Source: Chlamydiales bacterium
Lineage (GTDB): Bacteria > Chlamydiota > Chlamydiia > Chlamydiales > JAAKFR01
DNA: 64,000 nt
Assembly: GCA_022601535.1 (NCBI GenBank)
Contig: JAJACK010000001.1
Location: 193,993-257,992, forward strand
Direction: 5' to 3'
The first letter of the stretch is position 1, and the number at the start of each line of letters is the position of its first letter. The position numbers were made by a program, and so were the translations under genes. This document shows positions 34,507 through 44,538 of this stretch, one piece after another. The notes under the pieces are model-generated. The model did no database searches. It was given only the letters and a program-made list of their open reading frames with translations, and was not told the origin of the DNA.

Positions 34507-35201
34507 GTGCGATAGGAGCGCCACCTTTCAAGAGGAGAACGGATATAACGGTTGCGCACCTGATACACCTCATCATTCACACCACTTGGTTCACTTGTCG
34601 AAAGAGAACCTGAATGTTCGCGGAAACAGGCAAGAGGAGCAAAGAGAGGTAAAGGAGTTGTTTTTTGAGCAAGACGGAGCCAAAGGTCGTAATCCATACA
34701 ATATTTTAATTTTGGACAAAATCCCCCTACATCGGCAAAGAGTTTCCGAGAAATCACCGTCGCAGGATGAGTGATAAAGTTGTATTTTCGAAGACGGGAA
34801 GGAGAAAATGGTTCAAAAGGGGTCAAACGAACTCTCTCTCCTCTTTCATTGACAATATAAGCACGCCCATAGAGCCACAAAACATTTGGGTGTTGCTTGA
34901 GCGTTGTTGCAATTTGAGCAAGCACGCGCTCATGCACAAGATAGTCATCGGCATGGAGATGGATTAAGAAATCACCCGATGCAAATGCAGCCCCCTTATT
35001 CATTCCATCTGCAATCCCCCTATCCTTCCCTTCGTGAATTATTGTTTTGTAACGACTTGCAATAGAAAGAGTCTCATCAGAGCTCCCCCCATCCCAAATG
35101 AGGTGCTCGACATCCCCATAGGTCTGGTTTGCAACTGACTCAAGCGTCTCCTTCAAATATGTTTGAGCGTTGAATGTGGTGGTAATGATCGAGAACTTCA
35201 C
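34482..35201 (-). CDS. Family-2 glycosyltransferase, WcaA-like
   Basis: About 239 residues. The start is set at GTG 35201 because the family begins with the beta-strand KFSIITTTFNAQTYL. The longer frame to 35282 adds 27 basic residues and would run into the divergent kinase gene. Motifs: IWDGGSSDETL (nucleotide site), HLHADDYL (DxD equivalent) and KYCMDYDLWLRL (catalytic acid region). It transfers a single sugar to a glycan in the cytoplasm. It is the first gene of the minus-strand glycan cluster running to 31191. Confidence 0.8.
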   Translation of the reverse strand: MKFSIITTTFNAQTYLKETLESVANQTYGDVEHLIWDGGSSDETLSIASRYKTIIHEGKDRGIADGMNKGAAFASGDFLIHLHADDYLVHERVLAQIATTLKQHPNVLWLYGRAYIVNERGERVRLTPFEPFSPSRLRKYNFITHPATVISRKLFADVGGFCPKLKYCMDYDLWLRLAQKTTPLPLFAPLACFREHSGSLSTSEPSGVNDEVYQVRNRYIRSPLERWRSYRTWKKRSLR

Positions 35202-35238
35202 ACTTGCATACTTTTTTTTATTCTTGCAGAATGTGAGC

Positions 35239-36264
35239 ATGATAAAGCACTTTTTGTTTTTTTGTACCCTCCTTTTCTCCATCCCTTCCCAGGCAGATTA
35301 TAATGTCATCGGAATTGGCACCCCCGCCATCGATTATATACAACAAGTCTCCGAACCCTTTCTACAGCGACTTGCCCTTTCAAAAGGAGGATGGAAAGAG
35401 AGCGATGCTCATGCATTTGCCCACCTCCTTCTCAAGGCCGCTGAATCCGCCCCCCCTCTCATCTTCTCCGGAGGCTCAGCGTGCAATACCATGAAGGGGC
35501 TCGCAGCACTTGGGATGAATGCCTCGATCACAGGAAATCTTGGCAATGATGCCATGGGAGACCAGCTCCTCATGATCCTTCAAGAAGCAAATGTCACCCC
35601 CCTTTGCACACGAGGAACCACCCCCACAAGCCAGATCGCTTGCCTCATTACCCCTGATGGAGAACGCTCTTTTTGTGCCTACATCAGAGCTGAAAAAGAG
35701 ATCTCACCTCACGACCTTAGAAAAAAATATTTTGAAGATGCACACCTTGTTCATGTCGAAGGGTACCGGTTGATCAATGAGACCTACATCGAGACTGCAA
35801 TGAAAATGGGGAAAGAGCGGGGAGCTCTCATCTCTTTTGACCTTTGTAACCTTATTTATGGGGATAAATACCGCGAACGAGTGCTTGGATTTTTAAACGA
35901 ATATGTTGACATTGTCTTTCTAGACAAAGATGAAGCTTACGCCTTAACACACCTAGATCCAGAAAACACCTGCCATTTTCTACGCAATTACTGCTCAATT
36001 GTCGTTGTCAAAGTGGGAGATAGAGGATGTTTTGTCGGGAGCGATGAGACTGTCACTCACTACCCAGGATTGCCTTCCAATCTCGTCGATGCCACCGGAG
36101 CTGGAGACCTTTTTAATTCAGGATTCCTCTATGGAATCTTGAATAACGCCCCGATTGAAAAGTGCGCCTATTTCGGAAATCTACTCGGAAGCACCGTCAT
36201 AAAACAGTTCGGAGCAGAGATTCCAGAAGAAAAATGGCCCCTCCTTCTCGAAAAAATGAGATAA
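35239..36264 (+). CDS. PfkB-family sugar/nucleoside kinase with signal-peptide-like N-terminus
   Basis: About 341 residues from the ATG at 35239. The kinase core is clear: GIGTPAIDYIQQV, FSGGSACNTMKGLAALG, VVVKVGDRGCFVG and DATGAGDLFNSGFLYG, where Asp of GAGD is the catalytic base. This fits ribokinase/adenosine-kinase enzymes that phosphorylate sugars or nucleosides. Odd point: the domain is preceded by MIKHFLFFCTLLFSIPSQA, which looks like a cleavable signal peptide, although the reaction needs cytoplasmic ATP. No internal start lies between this segment and the kinase core. The gene is divergent from the GT2 gene with 37 bp between starts. Confidence 0.82.
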   Translation: MIKHFLFFCTLLFSIPSQADYNVIGIGTPAIDYIQQVSEPFLQRLALSKGGWKESDAHAFAHLLLKAAESAPPLIFSGGSACNTMKGLAALGMNASITGNLGNDAMGDQLLMILQEANVTPLCTRGTTPTSQIACLITPDGERSFCAYIRAEKEISPHDLRKKYFEDAHLVHVEGYRLINETYIETAMKMGKERGALISFDLCNLIYGDKYRERVLGFLNEYVDIVFLDKDEAYALTHLDPENTCHFLRNYCSIVVVKVGDRGCFVGSDETVTHYPGLPSNLVDATGAGDLFNSGFLYGILNNAPIEKCAYFGNLLGSTVIKQFGAEIPEEKWPLLLEKMR

Positions 36265-36336
36265 GGGATTGTCAAGAATCCTCTCTTCCCCTATGATTCT
36301 CCTTTGTTCATGAAATTTTGATTTAAAGAAGGTGCA

Positions 36337-36708
36337 ATGCCCACTATTAACCAACTTATCCGTCACGGACGGGGAAAAAAGAAAAGACGCAAGAAGTCAC
36401 CAGCCCTTGTACGCTGTCCTCAGCGAAGAGGTGTCTGCCTTCAGGTGAAAACAAAAACTCCTAAGAAACCAAACTCTGCGCTACGAAAAGTCGCTTGGGT
36501 CCGGCTCTCTAATGGTCAAGAAATTATTGCCTATATCGGTGGTGAAGGCCACAATTTGCAAGAACACAGTATTGTTCTTGTTCGAGGAGGTAATGTAAAG
36601 GATCTGCCTGGTGTCCGCTACCACATCGTGCGGGGAGCTTTAGACTGCGCAGCCGTGAAAGACCGGAAGCAAGGACGCTCTCTTTATGGGGCCAAACGAC
36701 CTAAATAA
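36337..36708 (+). CDS. rpsL: Ribosomal protein S12
   Basis: 123 residues, complete ([14 protein letters not shown] at the start, [16 protein letters not shown] and [11 protein letters not shown] in the core). The Lys residues linked to streptomycin resistance are wild type (TPKKPNS). It is the first gene of the str cluster rpsL-rpsG-fusA-rpsJ; AAGAAGGTG stands before the ATG. Confidence 0.98.
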   Translation: MPTINQLIRHGRGKKKRRKKSPALVRCPQRRGVCLQVKTKTPKKPNSALRKVAWVRLSNGQEIIAYIGGEGHNLQEHSIVLVRGGNVKDLPGVRYHIVRGALDCAAVKDRKQGRSLYGAKRPK

Positions 36709-36722
36709 GAAAAAGGAAAGAT

Positions 36723-37196
36723 ATGTCAAGAAGAAGACGCCCAGAAAAGCGTGAAGCGCAACCCGACCCCCTTTATGGGAGTGAAACACTAGCAAAGTTT
36801 ATCAATAAACTAATGCTCAGCGGAAAGAAAGCCGTTGCACGTCGCATTGTTTATGGAGCTTTGATAGATTTTGCTAAAAAAATCAACTCTGACAACCCTG
36901 TCGATGCGTTCGAAACAGCGCTTGAAAACGCAAAGCCTACACTAGAGGTTAAGTCTCGCCGAATCGGTGGAGCTACCTACCAAGTCCCTATTGAAATCCC
37001 TTCTGAGAGACGCACTTCGATGGCCATGCGTTGGATCATTGAAAATTCTCGCAAGAAAGTGGGTCGTTCCATGCAACAAGGATTGATGATGGAACTTATG
37101 GACTGTTTCAATAATCAAGGCGCAACCATCAAGAAAAAAGATGATACACATCGGATGGCTGAAGCGAACAAAGCATTTGCTCATTATAAGTGGTAA
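36723..37196 (+). CDS. rpsG: Ribosomal protein S7
   Basis: 157 residues, with SRRRRPEKREAQPDPLYGSE, FINKLMLSGKKAVARRIVY and VGGATYQVP-like RIGGATYQVPIEI. It binds 16S rRNA in the 30S head. 14 bp after rpsL, with GGAAAG before the ATG. Confidence 0.98.
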   Translation: MSRRRRPEKREAQPDPLYGSETLAKFINKLMLSGKKAVARRIVYGALIDFAKKINSDNPVDAFETALENAKPTLEVKSRRIGGATYQVPIEIPSERRTSMAMRWIIENSRKKVGRSMQQGLMMELMDCFNNQGATIKKKDDTHRMAEANKAFAHYKW

Positions 37197-37211
37197 TCGA
37201 AAGGAGAATTC

Positions 37212-39299
37212 ATGCCTAGGTCTAAAGAAGATCGTCTAGATAAAGTAAGAAACATCGGCATCATGGCACACATCGATGCTGGGAAAACGACCACAACGGA
37301 ACGGATTCTCTATTACGCCGGCCGCACACACCGCATTGGTGAAGTGCACGAAGGGGCTGCTACAATGGATTGGATGGAGCAAGAGCAAGAGCGTGGGATC
37401 ACCATCACCTCTGCTGCAACCACAATCTATTGGAAAGACTCTAAAATCAATATTATCGACACCCCAGGACACGTCGACTTCACCATCGAAGTTGAACGTT
37501 CTTTACGTGTTTTAGACGGTTCTGTCGCTGTCTTCGATGCCGTTTCTGGTGTTGAACCTCAGTCTGAAACAGTTTGGCGTCAAGCTGATAAATACAGCGT
37601 TCCCCGTATCGCTTTTGTCAATAAAATGGATCGCATGGGAGCAAACTTCTTCGATGCGCTCGAATCGATGAAAGAAAAACTCGGAGCAAATGCAGTTGCC
37701 GTTCACTGTCCTATCGGAGCTGAGAGCGAATTTGCCGGCATGGTCGACCTCATCACTATGAAAGCGTTGGTTTTCAAAGATGAAACACTTGGAGCCGAGT
37801 GGGAAGAGCTCGATATCCCAGAAGATCTGAAAGAAAAATGTACAGAGATGAGACAAGAGCTACTCGAAGAGCTTGCGACCATCGACGAATCAAATGAAAG
37901 CTTCATGCACAAAGTGATTGAAGCGCCAGAGACACTCACTCCCGAAGAGATCCACCCTGTCATTCGAAAAGGTGTGATCGAAAATAAAATCAACCCAGTT
38001 CTCTGCGGTTCAGCTTTTAAAAACAAAGGAGTTCAGCAACTCCTCGACTGTATCGTCCTTTGGATGCCCTCTCCCTTAGATAGAGGTGCTGTCCACGGAA
38101 TCAACTCAGATGATAGTGAGCCGATGGAAATTGCTCCAGAAGATGATGCTCCTTTGGCTGCTCTCGCCTTTAAAATCATGACAGACCCCTACGTTGGCCG
38201 GATCACTTTTGTCCGTGTCTACGCAGGAACCTTGAAAAAAGGCTCTACTCTGATCAACACATCGAAAGACAAAAAAGAGCGCGTTTCACGTCTCTTAGAG
38301 ATGCACGCAAATGATCGAAAAGATCGAGATGAATTTTACACAGGTGATATCGCTGCTTGTATCGGTTTGAAAAACACCACCACAGGAGACACTCTTTGCC
38401 AAGAAGGGAAAGAACTCCTCCTCGAAAAGATGGAATTCCCCGATCCTGTTATCGATATGGCGATCGAGCCAAAATCCAAAGCAGATCGAGAAAAACTTGC
38501 TCAAGCACTTGGAGCCCTGGCTGAAGAAGATCCAACCTTCCGCGTTTCGAGCAATGAGGAGACTGGACAAACCATCATCTCTGGAATGGGAGAGCTCCAC
38601 CTCGATATTCTACGCGATCGAATGATCCGTGAATTCAAGGTCGAGGCAAACGTTGGTAAGCCTCAAGTTTCCTACAAAGAGACTATTACAACTCCAAGCA
38701 AAACAGAGACAAAATTTGTGAAACAGAGTGGTGGACGGGGTCAATATGCACACGTCTGTCTAGACATCTGCCCTAATGAACCTGGAAAAGGAAATGAAGT
38801 CGTCAGCAAAATTGTTGGAGGAGCGATTCCAAAAGAATACATTCCTGCAGTGATTAAAGGGATTCACGAAGGACTTTCTTCAGGGGTTTTAGCCGGTTAC
38901 GGTCTTGTAGATACAAAGGTTGAAATTGTCTTTGGTTCTTACCATGAAGTTGACTCCAATGAAATGGCGTTTAAAATTTGTGGTTCCATGGCGATCAAAG
39001 AAGCTGCTCAAAAAGCAAAGCCTGTCATCTTAGAACCCATTATGAAAGTGGACGTCACCACACCTGAAACAAGTATGGGTGATGTGATCGGTGATTTGAA
39101 TAAGAGACGTGGAAAAATTCTTGGACAAGAGAGTTCAAAAGCAATGGTTAGGGTGAATGCAGAAGTTCCCCTCTCCGAAATGTTTGGTTATACAACAACA
39201 CTTCGTTCTATCAGTTCTGGTCGAGCTACATCAACGATGGAACCTGCCTACTTCTCTAAAGTACCGCAGAAAATACAAGATGAAATCATAAAAAAATAG
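37212..39299 (+). CDS. fusA: Elongation factor G
   Basis: 695 residues, full length. The G domain has [14 protein letters not shown], the switch with [21 protein letters not shown] and NKMDR. The C-terminal domains include GGRGQYAHV and the [15 protein letters not shown] of domain V. It catalyses ribosomal translocation. AAAGGAGAATTC precedes the ATG. Confidence 0.98.
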   Translation: MPRSKEDRLDKVRNIGIMAHIDAGKTTTTERILYYAGRTHRIGEVHEGAATMDWMEQEQERGITITSAATTIYWKDSKINIIDTPGHVDFTIEVERSLRVLDGSVAVFDAVSGVEPQSETVWRQADKYSVPRIAFVNKMDRMGANFFDALESMKEKLGANAVAVHCPIGAESEFAGMVDLITMKALVFKDETLGAEWEELDIPEDLKEKCTEMRQELLEELATIDESNESFMHKVIEAPETLTPEEIHPVIRKGVIENKINPVLCGSAFKNKGVQQLLDCIVLWMPSPLDRGAVHGINSDDSEPMEIAPEDDAPLAALAFKIMTDPYVGRITFVRVYAGTLKKGSTLINTSKDKKERVSRLLEMHANDRKDRDEFYTGDIAACIGLKNTTTGDTLCQEGKELLLEKMEFPDPVIDMAIEPKSKADREKLAQALGALAEEDPTFRVSSNEETGQTIISGMGELHLDILRDRMIREFKVEANVGKPQVSYKETITTPSKTETKFVKQSGGRGQYAHVCLDICPNEPGKGNEVVSKIVGGAIPKEYIPAVIKGIHEGLSSGVLAGYGLVDTKVEIVFGSYHEVDSNEMAFKICGSMAIKEAAQKAKPVILEPIMKVDVTTPETSMGDVIGDLNKRRGKILGQESSKAMVRVNAEVPLSEMFGYTTTLRSISSGRATSTMEPAYFSKVPQKIQDEIIKK

Positions 39300-39316
39300 G
39301 ATAAATAGGTCGTAGG

Positions 39317-39631
39317 ATGAGCAAAAAACAAAAAATACGTATTCGGTTGAAAGGATTTGATCAAAGACAGATCGATCGCTCAACAGGTGATATCGTTGAA
39401 ACGGCAAAACGTACAGGTGCACGTGTCGTTGGTCCCATCCCTCTACCTACAAAGCGTGAGATTTATACAGTCCTACGCTCTCCTCACGTAGACCGAAAAT
39501 CACGTGAACAGTTTGAAATCCGTACACACAAACGGCTGATCGATATCCTTGATCCAACAGGTAAAACAATCGATGCTCTGAAGACTCTTTCCTTACCAGC
39601 CGGTGTCGATATTAAAATTAAAGCTGCGTAA
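39317..39631 (+). CDS. rpsJ: Ribosomal protein S10
   Basis: 104 residues, complete: [16 protein letters not shown] and [29 protein letters not shown] (first part shown as the family signature). The stop overlaps the next ATG (TAATG). Linkage to fusA rather than to rplC is the chlamydial arrangement. Confidence 0.98.
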   Translation: MSKKQKIRIRLKGFDQRQIDRSTGDIVETAKRTGARVVGPIPLPTKREIYTVLRSPHVDRKSREQFEIRTHKRLIDILDPTGKTIDALKTLSLPAGVDIKIKAA

Positions 39632-40656
39632 TGCCAACAAAACCTTCTGCCTATGTCTCTATTAAAAAGAGGGAAAAGCTCACAAAAGAAGGTTCTGAAA
39701 AAGAAACATTTCACCTCACTCTCGACCTAGAGCAAGCCAAAATTGACTATGCCGTTGGGGACTGTATTGCCATCTATCCTCAAAACGATCCCCAACTTGT
39801 TGCATCTATCCTCTCCCATTTCTCAGAAAGTCCAGACACCCTCGTCAATGAAGAAAACACCTTTGAGCAGTTTCTTCTCCACCACGCCAACCTGATCCGT
39901 GCTCCTAAAGCACTGTACCAAAAACTTGGTGTCGAAAAAACTGATTACCTCATCGCCCTTCTCCCCTGTTCTATTTCAGCAAAAGAATTTTGCTCTCACC
40001 TCTCACCCATTCTTCCCCGCTTTTACTCCATCGCCTCCTCGATGCATGAGGTAGGAAAAAGTGCTGATTTAACCGTTACAGTCAATCCCAATCCCGATGG
40101 ATTCCCGATCCCCTTTGGAACCTGCTCCCACTTCCTCTGCCACAGAGCCCCCCTAGACCAACCCATTATTCCCATCTACCACCACACCTCTTCCCACTTC
40201 CACCTTCCAAAAGAGTCTTATGATAAACCCATTATCATGGTAGGACCAGGAACAGGAATCGCCCCTTTTCGAGGATTTATGCAGGAGAGAGTTGCACGAA
40301 ATGGATGCAGTGAAAACTGGATCTTCTTTGGAGAACAAAGAGAAGCATTTGACTTCTACTACAAAGATGAATGGCAAAAATATATTGAAATGAATCAGCT
40401 GAGATTTGACACCGCCTTTTCCCGCGATGGAAAGGAAAAAATTTATGTCCAAGATCGAATGCTCGAAAATCAAGAAGAAATTTGGAAATGGCTTGAGAAA
40501 GGAGCCTATTTTTTCGTCTGCGGAGATGCAAAAAAAATGGCCCGAGATGTCGATCTCACCCTCAAACAAATCATCCAAAACCATACAAATATAGATCCCA
40601 AAGATTATATAAAAAAATTAAAATCTGAAAAAAGATATTTAAGAGATGTTTACTAA
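39631..40656 (+). CDS. CysJ-like NADPH flavoprotein reductase (FNR type)
   Basis: 341 residues: the FAD- and NADPH-binding part of sulfite/P450 reductases without the flavodoxin domain. [10 protein letters not shown] is the FAD motif, FGTCSHFLC is in place of the GxxS/T segment, [17 protein letters not shown] binds [22 protein letters not shown] follows, and [14 protein letters not shown] with the terminal RYLRDVY completes the family. It matches Chlamydia CT435 in both content and position after rpsJ. The electron acceptor is unknown because no sulfite reductase is seen here. Confidence 0.85.
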   Translation: MPTKPSAYVSIKKREKLTKEGSEKETFHLTLDLEQAKIDYAVGDCIAIYPQNDPQLVASILSHFSESPDTLVNEENTFEQFLLHHANLIRAPKALYQKLGVEKTDYLIALLPCSISAKEFCSHLSPILPRFYSIASSMHEVGKSADLTVTVNPNPDGFPIPFGTCSHFLCHRAPLDQPIIPIYHHTSSHFHLPKESYDKPIIMVGPGTGIAPFRGFMQERVARNGCSENWIFFGEQREAFDFYYKDEWQKYIEMNQLRFDTAFSRDGKEKIYVQDRMLENQEEIWKWLEKGAYFFVCGDAKKMARDVDLTLKQIIQNHTNIDPKDYIKKLKSEKRYLRDVY

Positions 40657-40708
40657 TATTATTTTCTTTAATTGATTTTAATCTTATTTCCATAGATAAT
40701 AGATTACT

Positions 40709-41878
40709 ATGGCAATTAAAATTCACCGTTCTGGTGTTCTTGCAGCTGGTCTTGCTCTTTTCTCAATGTTTTTTGGAGCAGGAGACCTTATTTGGCCCTT
40801 GATCCTTGGTGGACAGGCAGGAACCCAAACCCTTCCTATGATGATTGGTCTCCTAATTAGTGGTGTTTCGCTCCCCCTATTAGGTCTTATTTCAATGATG
40901 CTCTTTAAAGGAGACTACTACTCTTTTTTTAAACAGATTGGAAGAGTTCCAGGAATGGTCGTTCTTTTTGCTGTGCAAATGATTTTAGGACCTCTCGGCT
41001 CCCTCCCAAGACTCTTCACACTTGCCCATGCAACGATCCAACCCTATATCCATGTCAGCTTAATGACATTTAGCCTTATCTCTGCTGTTGTTATCCTTCT
41101 TTTTACCCTTAAAAAACAACGTATCGTCGATATCCTAGGAATTGTTTTAACCCCGCTACTCCTTCTCTGTATGGGGGCAATTTTAGTTTTGGGCTTTATA
41201 GGGCATCCCGCTCCAGAGACTGTTTATATTACAAAAACAGAGTCATTTATGAATGGACTGCGTGGGGGTTATAACACCCTTGATATGATCGCTTCCTTTA
41301 TCTTTGCTCCCCTTGTCTTTAGCTATTTCCTACGGGGTGGAGAGAATGATTCTACAGTAGAAGGACGACGCCATATCTTCAAGAAAATGCTTAAATCTTG
41401 TTTGATTTCCGGCTTCTTACTTGCAACTATGTTCTTTGGTCTCTCTTACTTAGGCTCCTATTATACTCCAGTTCTACCTGAGCATACAGAAGCTGAAAAG
41501 CTTGGACTCATTGCCCACCTCCTCTTAGGATCAAAAGGGGCTCTTTTCTCAGCAATGGCAATCACAGTTTCATGCTTAACAACAGCTATCCCGATCTGTA
41601 TCATCTCATCTGAATACATCAAAAAGACTTTCTTTAAGGATAGAGGACACCCCCTTACCAGCGCTTCGATCCCTCTTTTATTGTCGATTGTTATTGCCAA
41701 TTTAGGATTCATGGGGATCGCCAAAATGCTCGAACCGATCCTACAGATTCTCTGTCCTGGGTTGATCGTTCTCTGTGTCTTAAATATCTTAAACCGACTT
41801 TGTGAATTAAAAACACCCCGTATGCCAGTTTATATCGCCTTTGCGATCTCTTGCATCGGCTATTTTGTTATTCCATAG
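40709..41878 (+). CDS. brnQ: Branched-chain amino-acid carrier, LIV-II/BrnQ family
   Basis: 389 residues with about 12 membrane helices. The N-terminus [25 protein letters not shown] and [18 protein letters not shown] are signatures of sodium-coupled BrnQ transporters for Leu, Ile and Val. This fits an organism that imports amino acids from its host. It converges with ispF, overlapping by 11 bp. Confidence 0.9.
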   Translation: MAIKIHRSGVLAAGLALFSMFFGAGDLIWPLILGGQAGTQTLPMMIGLLISGVSLPLLGLISMMLFKGDYYSFFKQIGRVPGMVVLFAVQMILGPLGSLPRLFTLAHATIQPYIHVSLMTFSLISAVVILLFTLKKQRIVDILGIVLTPLLLLCMGAILVLGFIGHPAPETVYITKTESFMNGLRGGYNTLDMIASFIFAPLVFSYFLRGGENDSTVEGRRHIFKKMLKSCLISGFLLATMFFGLSYLGSYYTPVLPEHTEAEKLGLIAHLLLGSKGALFSAMAITVSCLTTAIPICIISSEYIKKTFFKDRGHPLTSASIPLLLSIVIANLGFMGIAKMLEPILQILCPGLIVLCVLNILNRLCELKTPRMPVYIAFAISCIGYFVIP

Positions 41879-42350
41879 TTGTGAGAATCACAATTGCTGC
41901 AATCCCTTCACCACACCCAAAATTGGTCAATCCTTCACCCGTTGTTGCCGTCACTCCAACTTGGCTCTTTTCAAGCCCCATCACCTTGCCAATCGATTCT
42001 CGCATTTCCTCAATTTTTGGAAGAAATTTTGGTCTTAACGCTTCAATTGTCACAGCAACATGCGAAATGGTCTGCTTCCCTAATGTTTTTAACGCCTCTT
42101 TCAGATAAACAGAACTATCGGTAATTCCATCTTTTTGTAGGATTTCATCCGCTCGCTTTCCCAAAATAATCTCACCTGTGACAGAAGAGATCGCATTACA
42201 AATCGCATGGAAAACAACATCACCATCCGAATTTGCCTTCAATCCAGGTACACCATCGAAAATAACGCCACCTACAACACACGGCTTTGTCGATTCTTCA
42301 CTTAAAAACCGATGGCTATCTTGTCCAATTCCAGTACGTATTCTTCTCAT
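41868..42350 (-). CDS. ispF: 2-C-methyl-D-erythritol 2,4-cyclodiphosphate synthase
   Basis: 160 residues. GIGQDSHRF gives the metal-binding Asp-x-His, [14 protein letters not shown] gives the third ligand His, and [17 protein letters not shown] forms the C-terminal nucleotide site (usually TTxExLGFxGRxEGIA; Cys stands where Arg is common). It catalyses the fifth step of the MEP isoprenoid pathway, feeding the undecaprenol enzyme UppS encoded at 62 kb. The neighbourhood matches CT434 in Chlamydia. Confidence 0.92.
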   Translation of the reverse strand: MRRIRTGIGQDSHRFLSEESTKPCVVGGVIFDGVPGLKANSDGDVVFHAICNAISSVTGEIILGKRADEILQKDGITDSSVYLKEALKTLGKQTISHVAVTIEALRPKFLPKIEEMRESIGKVMGLEKSQVGVTATTGEGLTNFGCGEGIAAIVILTTME

Positions 42351-42443
42351 ACCGCTATGCTACCATTTTTAAGAAATAAAATTCCATCTTGACAATTTCT
42401 TTATAAGTCGTTACTTTTTTTCTAAACTTCTAAGGAGGATCCC

Positions 42444-43607
42444 ATGAAAAGAAACCTGCTACTACTACTCACACTACTATGCGGAACAATCAATGCTTCG
42501 GTCAACTATTCCACTTACTGGATAAATCCAACACAACCTATTCATTTAAAAGGGGAAGGTGATGTTTTTGACACATATAAAATGAAAATCATCTCATCGA
42601 TCTCTCCTCCTGTTATCTCCGGGGTCACTCTACAAGCGTGCCATGTTGAAATCGTTGGTAATGAAGCAATCGTAGGTTACAATGTACAGGGAGAAATCCA
42701 CAAGGGAGGTGTCGATGTCTTTAATATCAAAAACTTAGGCAATCCAACGCTTGTTTCTAGGTATCTTTTTGATGATGCAAAGGTGAATTTTGCAACTCTC
42801 TACCAAGGAAAACTTTTTCTAGCTTTAACACACTGCACAGATGAAGGGTGCCAAGCTGCTGTTCAAACAATTGACTACAAAGGAAGTGGATCAAAAGATC
42901 AAGCAGCAATCGAGCTCTTTCCTCTTTTAAGTGGTCCTGCGGCCATGCACCTTCTTCCCATTTCATCCTCCAGACTATTTGCCCTTTCAGGAAACAGCGG
43001 TTGCATTTCTCTCCTCTCCACATCTCCAGCATTAGGCCTCCTCTCTTCACTTGACCTTACAGATGCGAGGTGGATTGGCTGGAGAAATAATAGAGACAAA
43101 AGCCTCTATATCCTTCAAGGGACGCCCGGACTCCTCTCTGTGCTTGATATCAATAAATATGATTTCACTTTAAGAGAGAGTTACCCTGTTGATGGTTTAG
43201 AGCTTCCTGAAGCAAAATCAACCGTTGCTTTGGTCGATAAGCTTGCTTTCATTGCAGCAGGTAGTGCAGGAGTGCAAATATTGAATCTTGAAAATGGAGA
43301 GATTATCAAAAGCATCCCTCTTGAAACTATTGAAGGAGTTGACCTAGCAGATCAAATGACGACAGATCTCACCATCAACGGCAACCTGATCTTCACAGCA
43401 AATGCAGGGGCAGGAGTGAGCGTCTATATGAACAAACAAAGACCTTTTTCTAGGCAAAACCCCAATCAACCGATGGATCTTTCATTTGGGGGAAGACTAC
43501 AACTTGGTGAAGGAACCTCAGCAAATCACGTTGCTCTAAATAAGAAATACCTCTTTGTTGCCTCCGGTAAACTTGGGGTTAAAGTGATTGAAATTAGCCG
43601 AATTTAG
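42444..43607 (+). CDS. Secreted beta-propeller-like protein
   Basis: 387 residues with a signal peptide (MKRNLLLLLTLLCGTINA). Repeating segments of about 45 residues with V-x-V/F-x-I at strand ends (GGVDVFNIKNLGNP, AGVQILNLENGE, AGVSVYMN, LGVKVIEI) resemble LVIVD/propeller blades; six or seven blades can be sketched. Such proteins serve as surface or periplasmic binding platforms. AAGGAGG about 8 nt before the ATG is a strong ribosome binding site. I do not recognise a closer family. Confidence 0.7.
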   Translation: MKRNLLLLLTLLCGTINASVNYSTYWINPTQPIHLKGEGDVFDTYKMKIISSISPPVISGVTLQACHVEIVGNEAIVGYNVQGEIHKGGVDVFNIKNLGNPTLVSRYLFDDAKVNFATLYQGKLFLALTHCTDEGCQAAVQTIDYKGSGSKDQAAIELFPLLSGPAAMHLLPISSSRLFALSGNSGCISLLSTSPALGLLSSLDLTDARWIGWRNNRDKSLYILQGTPGLLSVLDINKYDFTLRESYPVDGLELPEAKSTVALVDKLAFIAAGSAGVQILNLENGEIIKSIPLETIEGVDLADQMTTDLTINGNLIFTANAGAGVSVYMNKQRPFSRQNPNQPMDLSFGGRLQLGEGTSANHVALNKKYLFVASGKLGVKVIEISRI

Positions 43608-43616
43608 AGTCATAAC

Positions 43617-43646
43617 AGAGGAGAGTATGATTCCATACCCTCCTCT
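43617..43646. terminator. Hairpin between convergent genes
   Basis: AGAGGAG-A-GTATG pairs with CATAC-C-CTCCTCT (12 pairs, one mismatch, 4-base loop), 10 bp after the propeller gene and 10 bp after the Inc-like gene on the other strand. No long T run is present. Confidence 0.5.
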
Positions 43647-43656
43647 TAGGCCTAAA

Positions 43657-43977
43657 TTATTCTGGCAGGTAACCCCCTGTCCTCTTAAACTCGTTTTCTG
43701 CATCCTTTAATAGATATCTACTTGCTAAAGCAAACCATACCAATGTGGGCAATCCAACCCCGTACCCTATCCCTATGATAAGCTTCCCCTCTGCTAAAGG
43801 AGGTGAACTTGTAAGTACTCCACCTACAAGCCCACTAAACATAGTCAATAAAATGACTGAAACCACTACACTCACTATATAGTCTGTTTTAAGCCTCTCT
43901 ATTTGGTCGATTGATCGCATAATTCGTCCATTTCTTGGATCTATCTCTATTCCTAGATATTCTGTAGGTCCAACCAT
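43657..43977 (-). CDS. Small Inc-like membrane protein, copy B
   Basis: 106 residues. Two hydrophobic segments (about residues 34-55 and 66-88) are joined by a short loop (TSSPPLAEGK), with polar ends and no signal peptide: the bilobed topology of chlamydial Inc proteins. It is probably a distant paralogue of the 111-residue gene just upstream; both read hydrophobic-VGVLT-short loop-K-x-x-IGxxxGxG. The two are separated by 12 bp and co-transcribed. AAAGGAG precedes the ATG. Function unknown; host-membrane location is inferred. Confidence 0.65.
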   Translation of the reverse strand: MVGPTEYLGIEIDPRNGRIMRSIDQIERLKTDYIVSVVVSVILLTMFSGLVGGVLTSSPPLAEGKLIIGIGYGVGLPTLVWFALASRYLLKDAENEFKRTGGYLPE

Positions 43978-43989
43978 ATAAACTCCTTT

Positions 43990-44325
43990 TTAAACCTGTT
44001 CAGGCACTTCTTTAATAGCTCTTTGAGCTAAACTTAAGTCATCTTCTGCAGCAATTGATTGCTCATTAAAAAAACCAGCCAAACCAATTGCTGATACCCC
44101 TATTCCAAAGCTAACCCCAATAGCAACTTTGAATCCGCTTAAATTAGGAACGCTTGCAAACTGAGGCCCTACGATCACAGCAGTCAGAACCCCTACACCC
44201 AATCCAATGACCCCAACAACTGTAGCCGTTAGATACACCACCGTATAACGATTCACCCGATTCAAAGCCTCTTTTTCCTTTATTTCCCAAGCTGATTTAG
44301 AATAGTCATTTTGTACTGAAGGCAT
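43990..44325 (-). CDS. Small Inc-like membrane protein, copy A
   Basis: 111 residues with a polar N-terminus (about 25 residues), two hydrophobic helices (about 26-50 and 62-82) around a short loop (GPQFASVPNLSGFK), and an acidic C-terminal tail (EDDLSLAQRAIKEVPE). It is the first gene of the pair. GGGGGAG precedes the ATG at 44325. Next to it, in the other direction, begins a run of three secreted-effector-type genes, and the first of those has a similar hydrophobic hairpin. Confidence 0.65.
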   Translation of the reverse strand: MPSVQNDYSKSAWEIKEKEALNRVNRYTVVYLTATVVGVIGLGVGVLTAVIVGPQFASVPNLSGFKVAIGVSFGIGVSAIGLAGFFNEQSIAAEDDLSLAQRAIKEVPEQV

Positions 44326-44503
44326 GCCTCCCCCCTATCATAAGTATTTTATTCACATATTATAGTCAATTTTTATTAACATATAATAAAATTATAATTA
44401 ACTTTATATAAAAATAACTTTATTGAAAAAATACCAGATGAGAGAAATAGCAAGCCGCTTCTCTCACCAGGAACTTTTTCAATAAATCTATAAGTTTAAA
44501 TCA

Positions 44504-44532
44504 TTTAATTTTTAATTCAAATTTGCTATAAT
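44504..44532 (+). promoter_or_regulatory. Extended -10 promoter of the first LRR-NEL gene, leaderless
   Basis: TGCTATAAT (TATAAT at 44527-44532 with TG at the extended -10 position) and TTTAAT 17 bp upstream. Only six bases separate the -10 box from the ATG at 44539, so transcription should start at or next to the start codon. The same arrangement precedes the two paralogues. Confidence 0.7.
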
Positions 44533-44538
44533 GTCACC

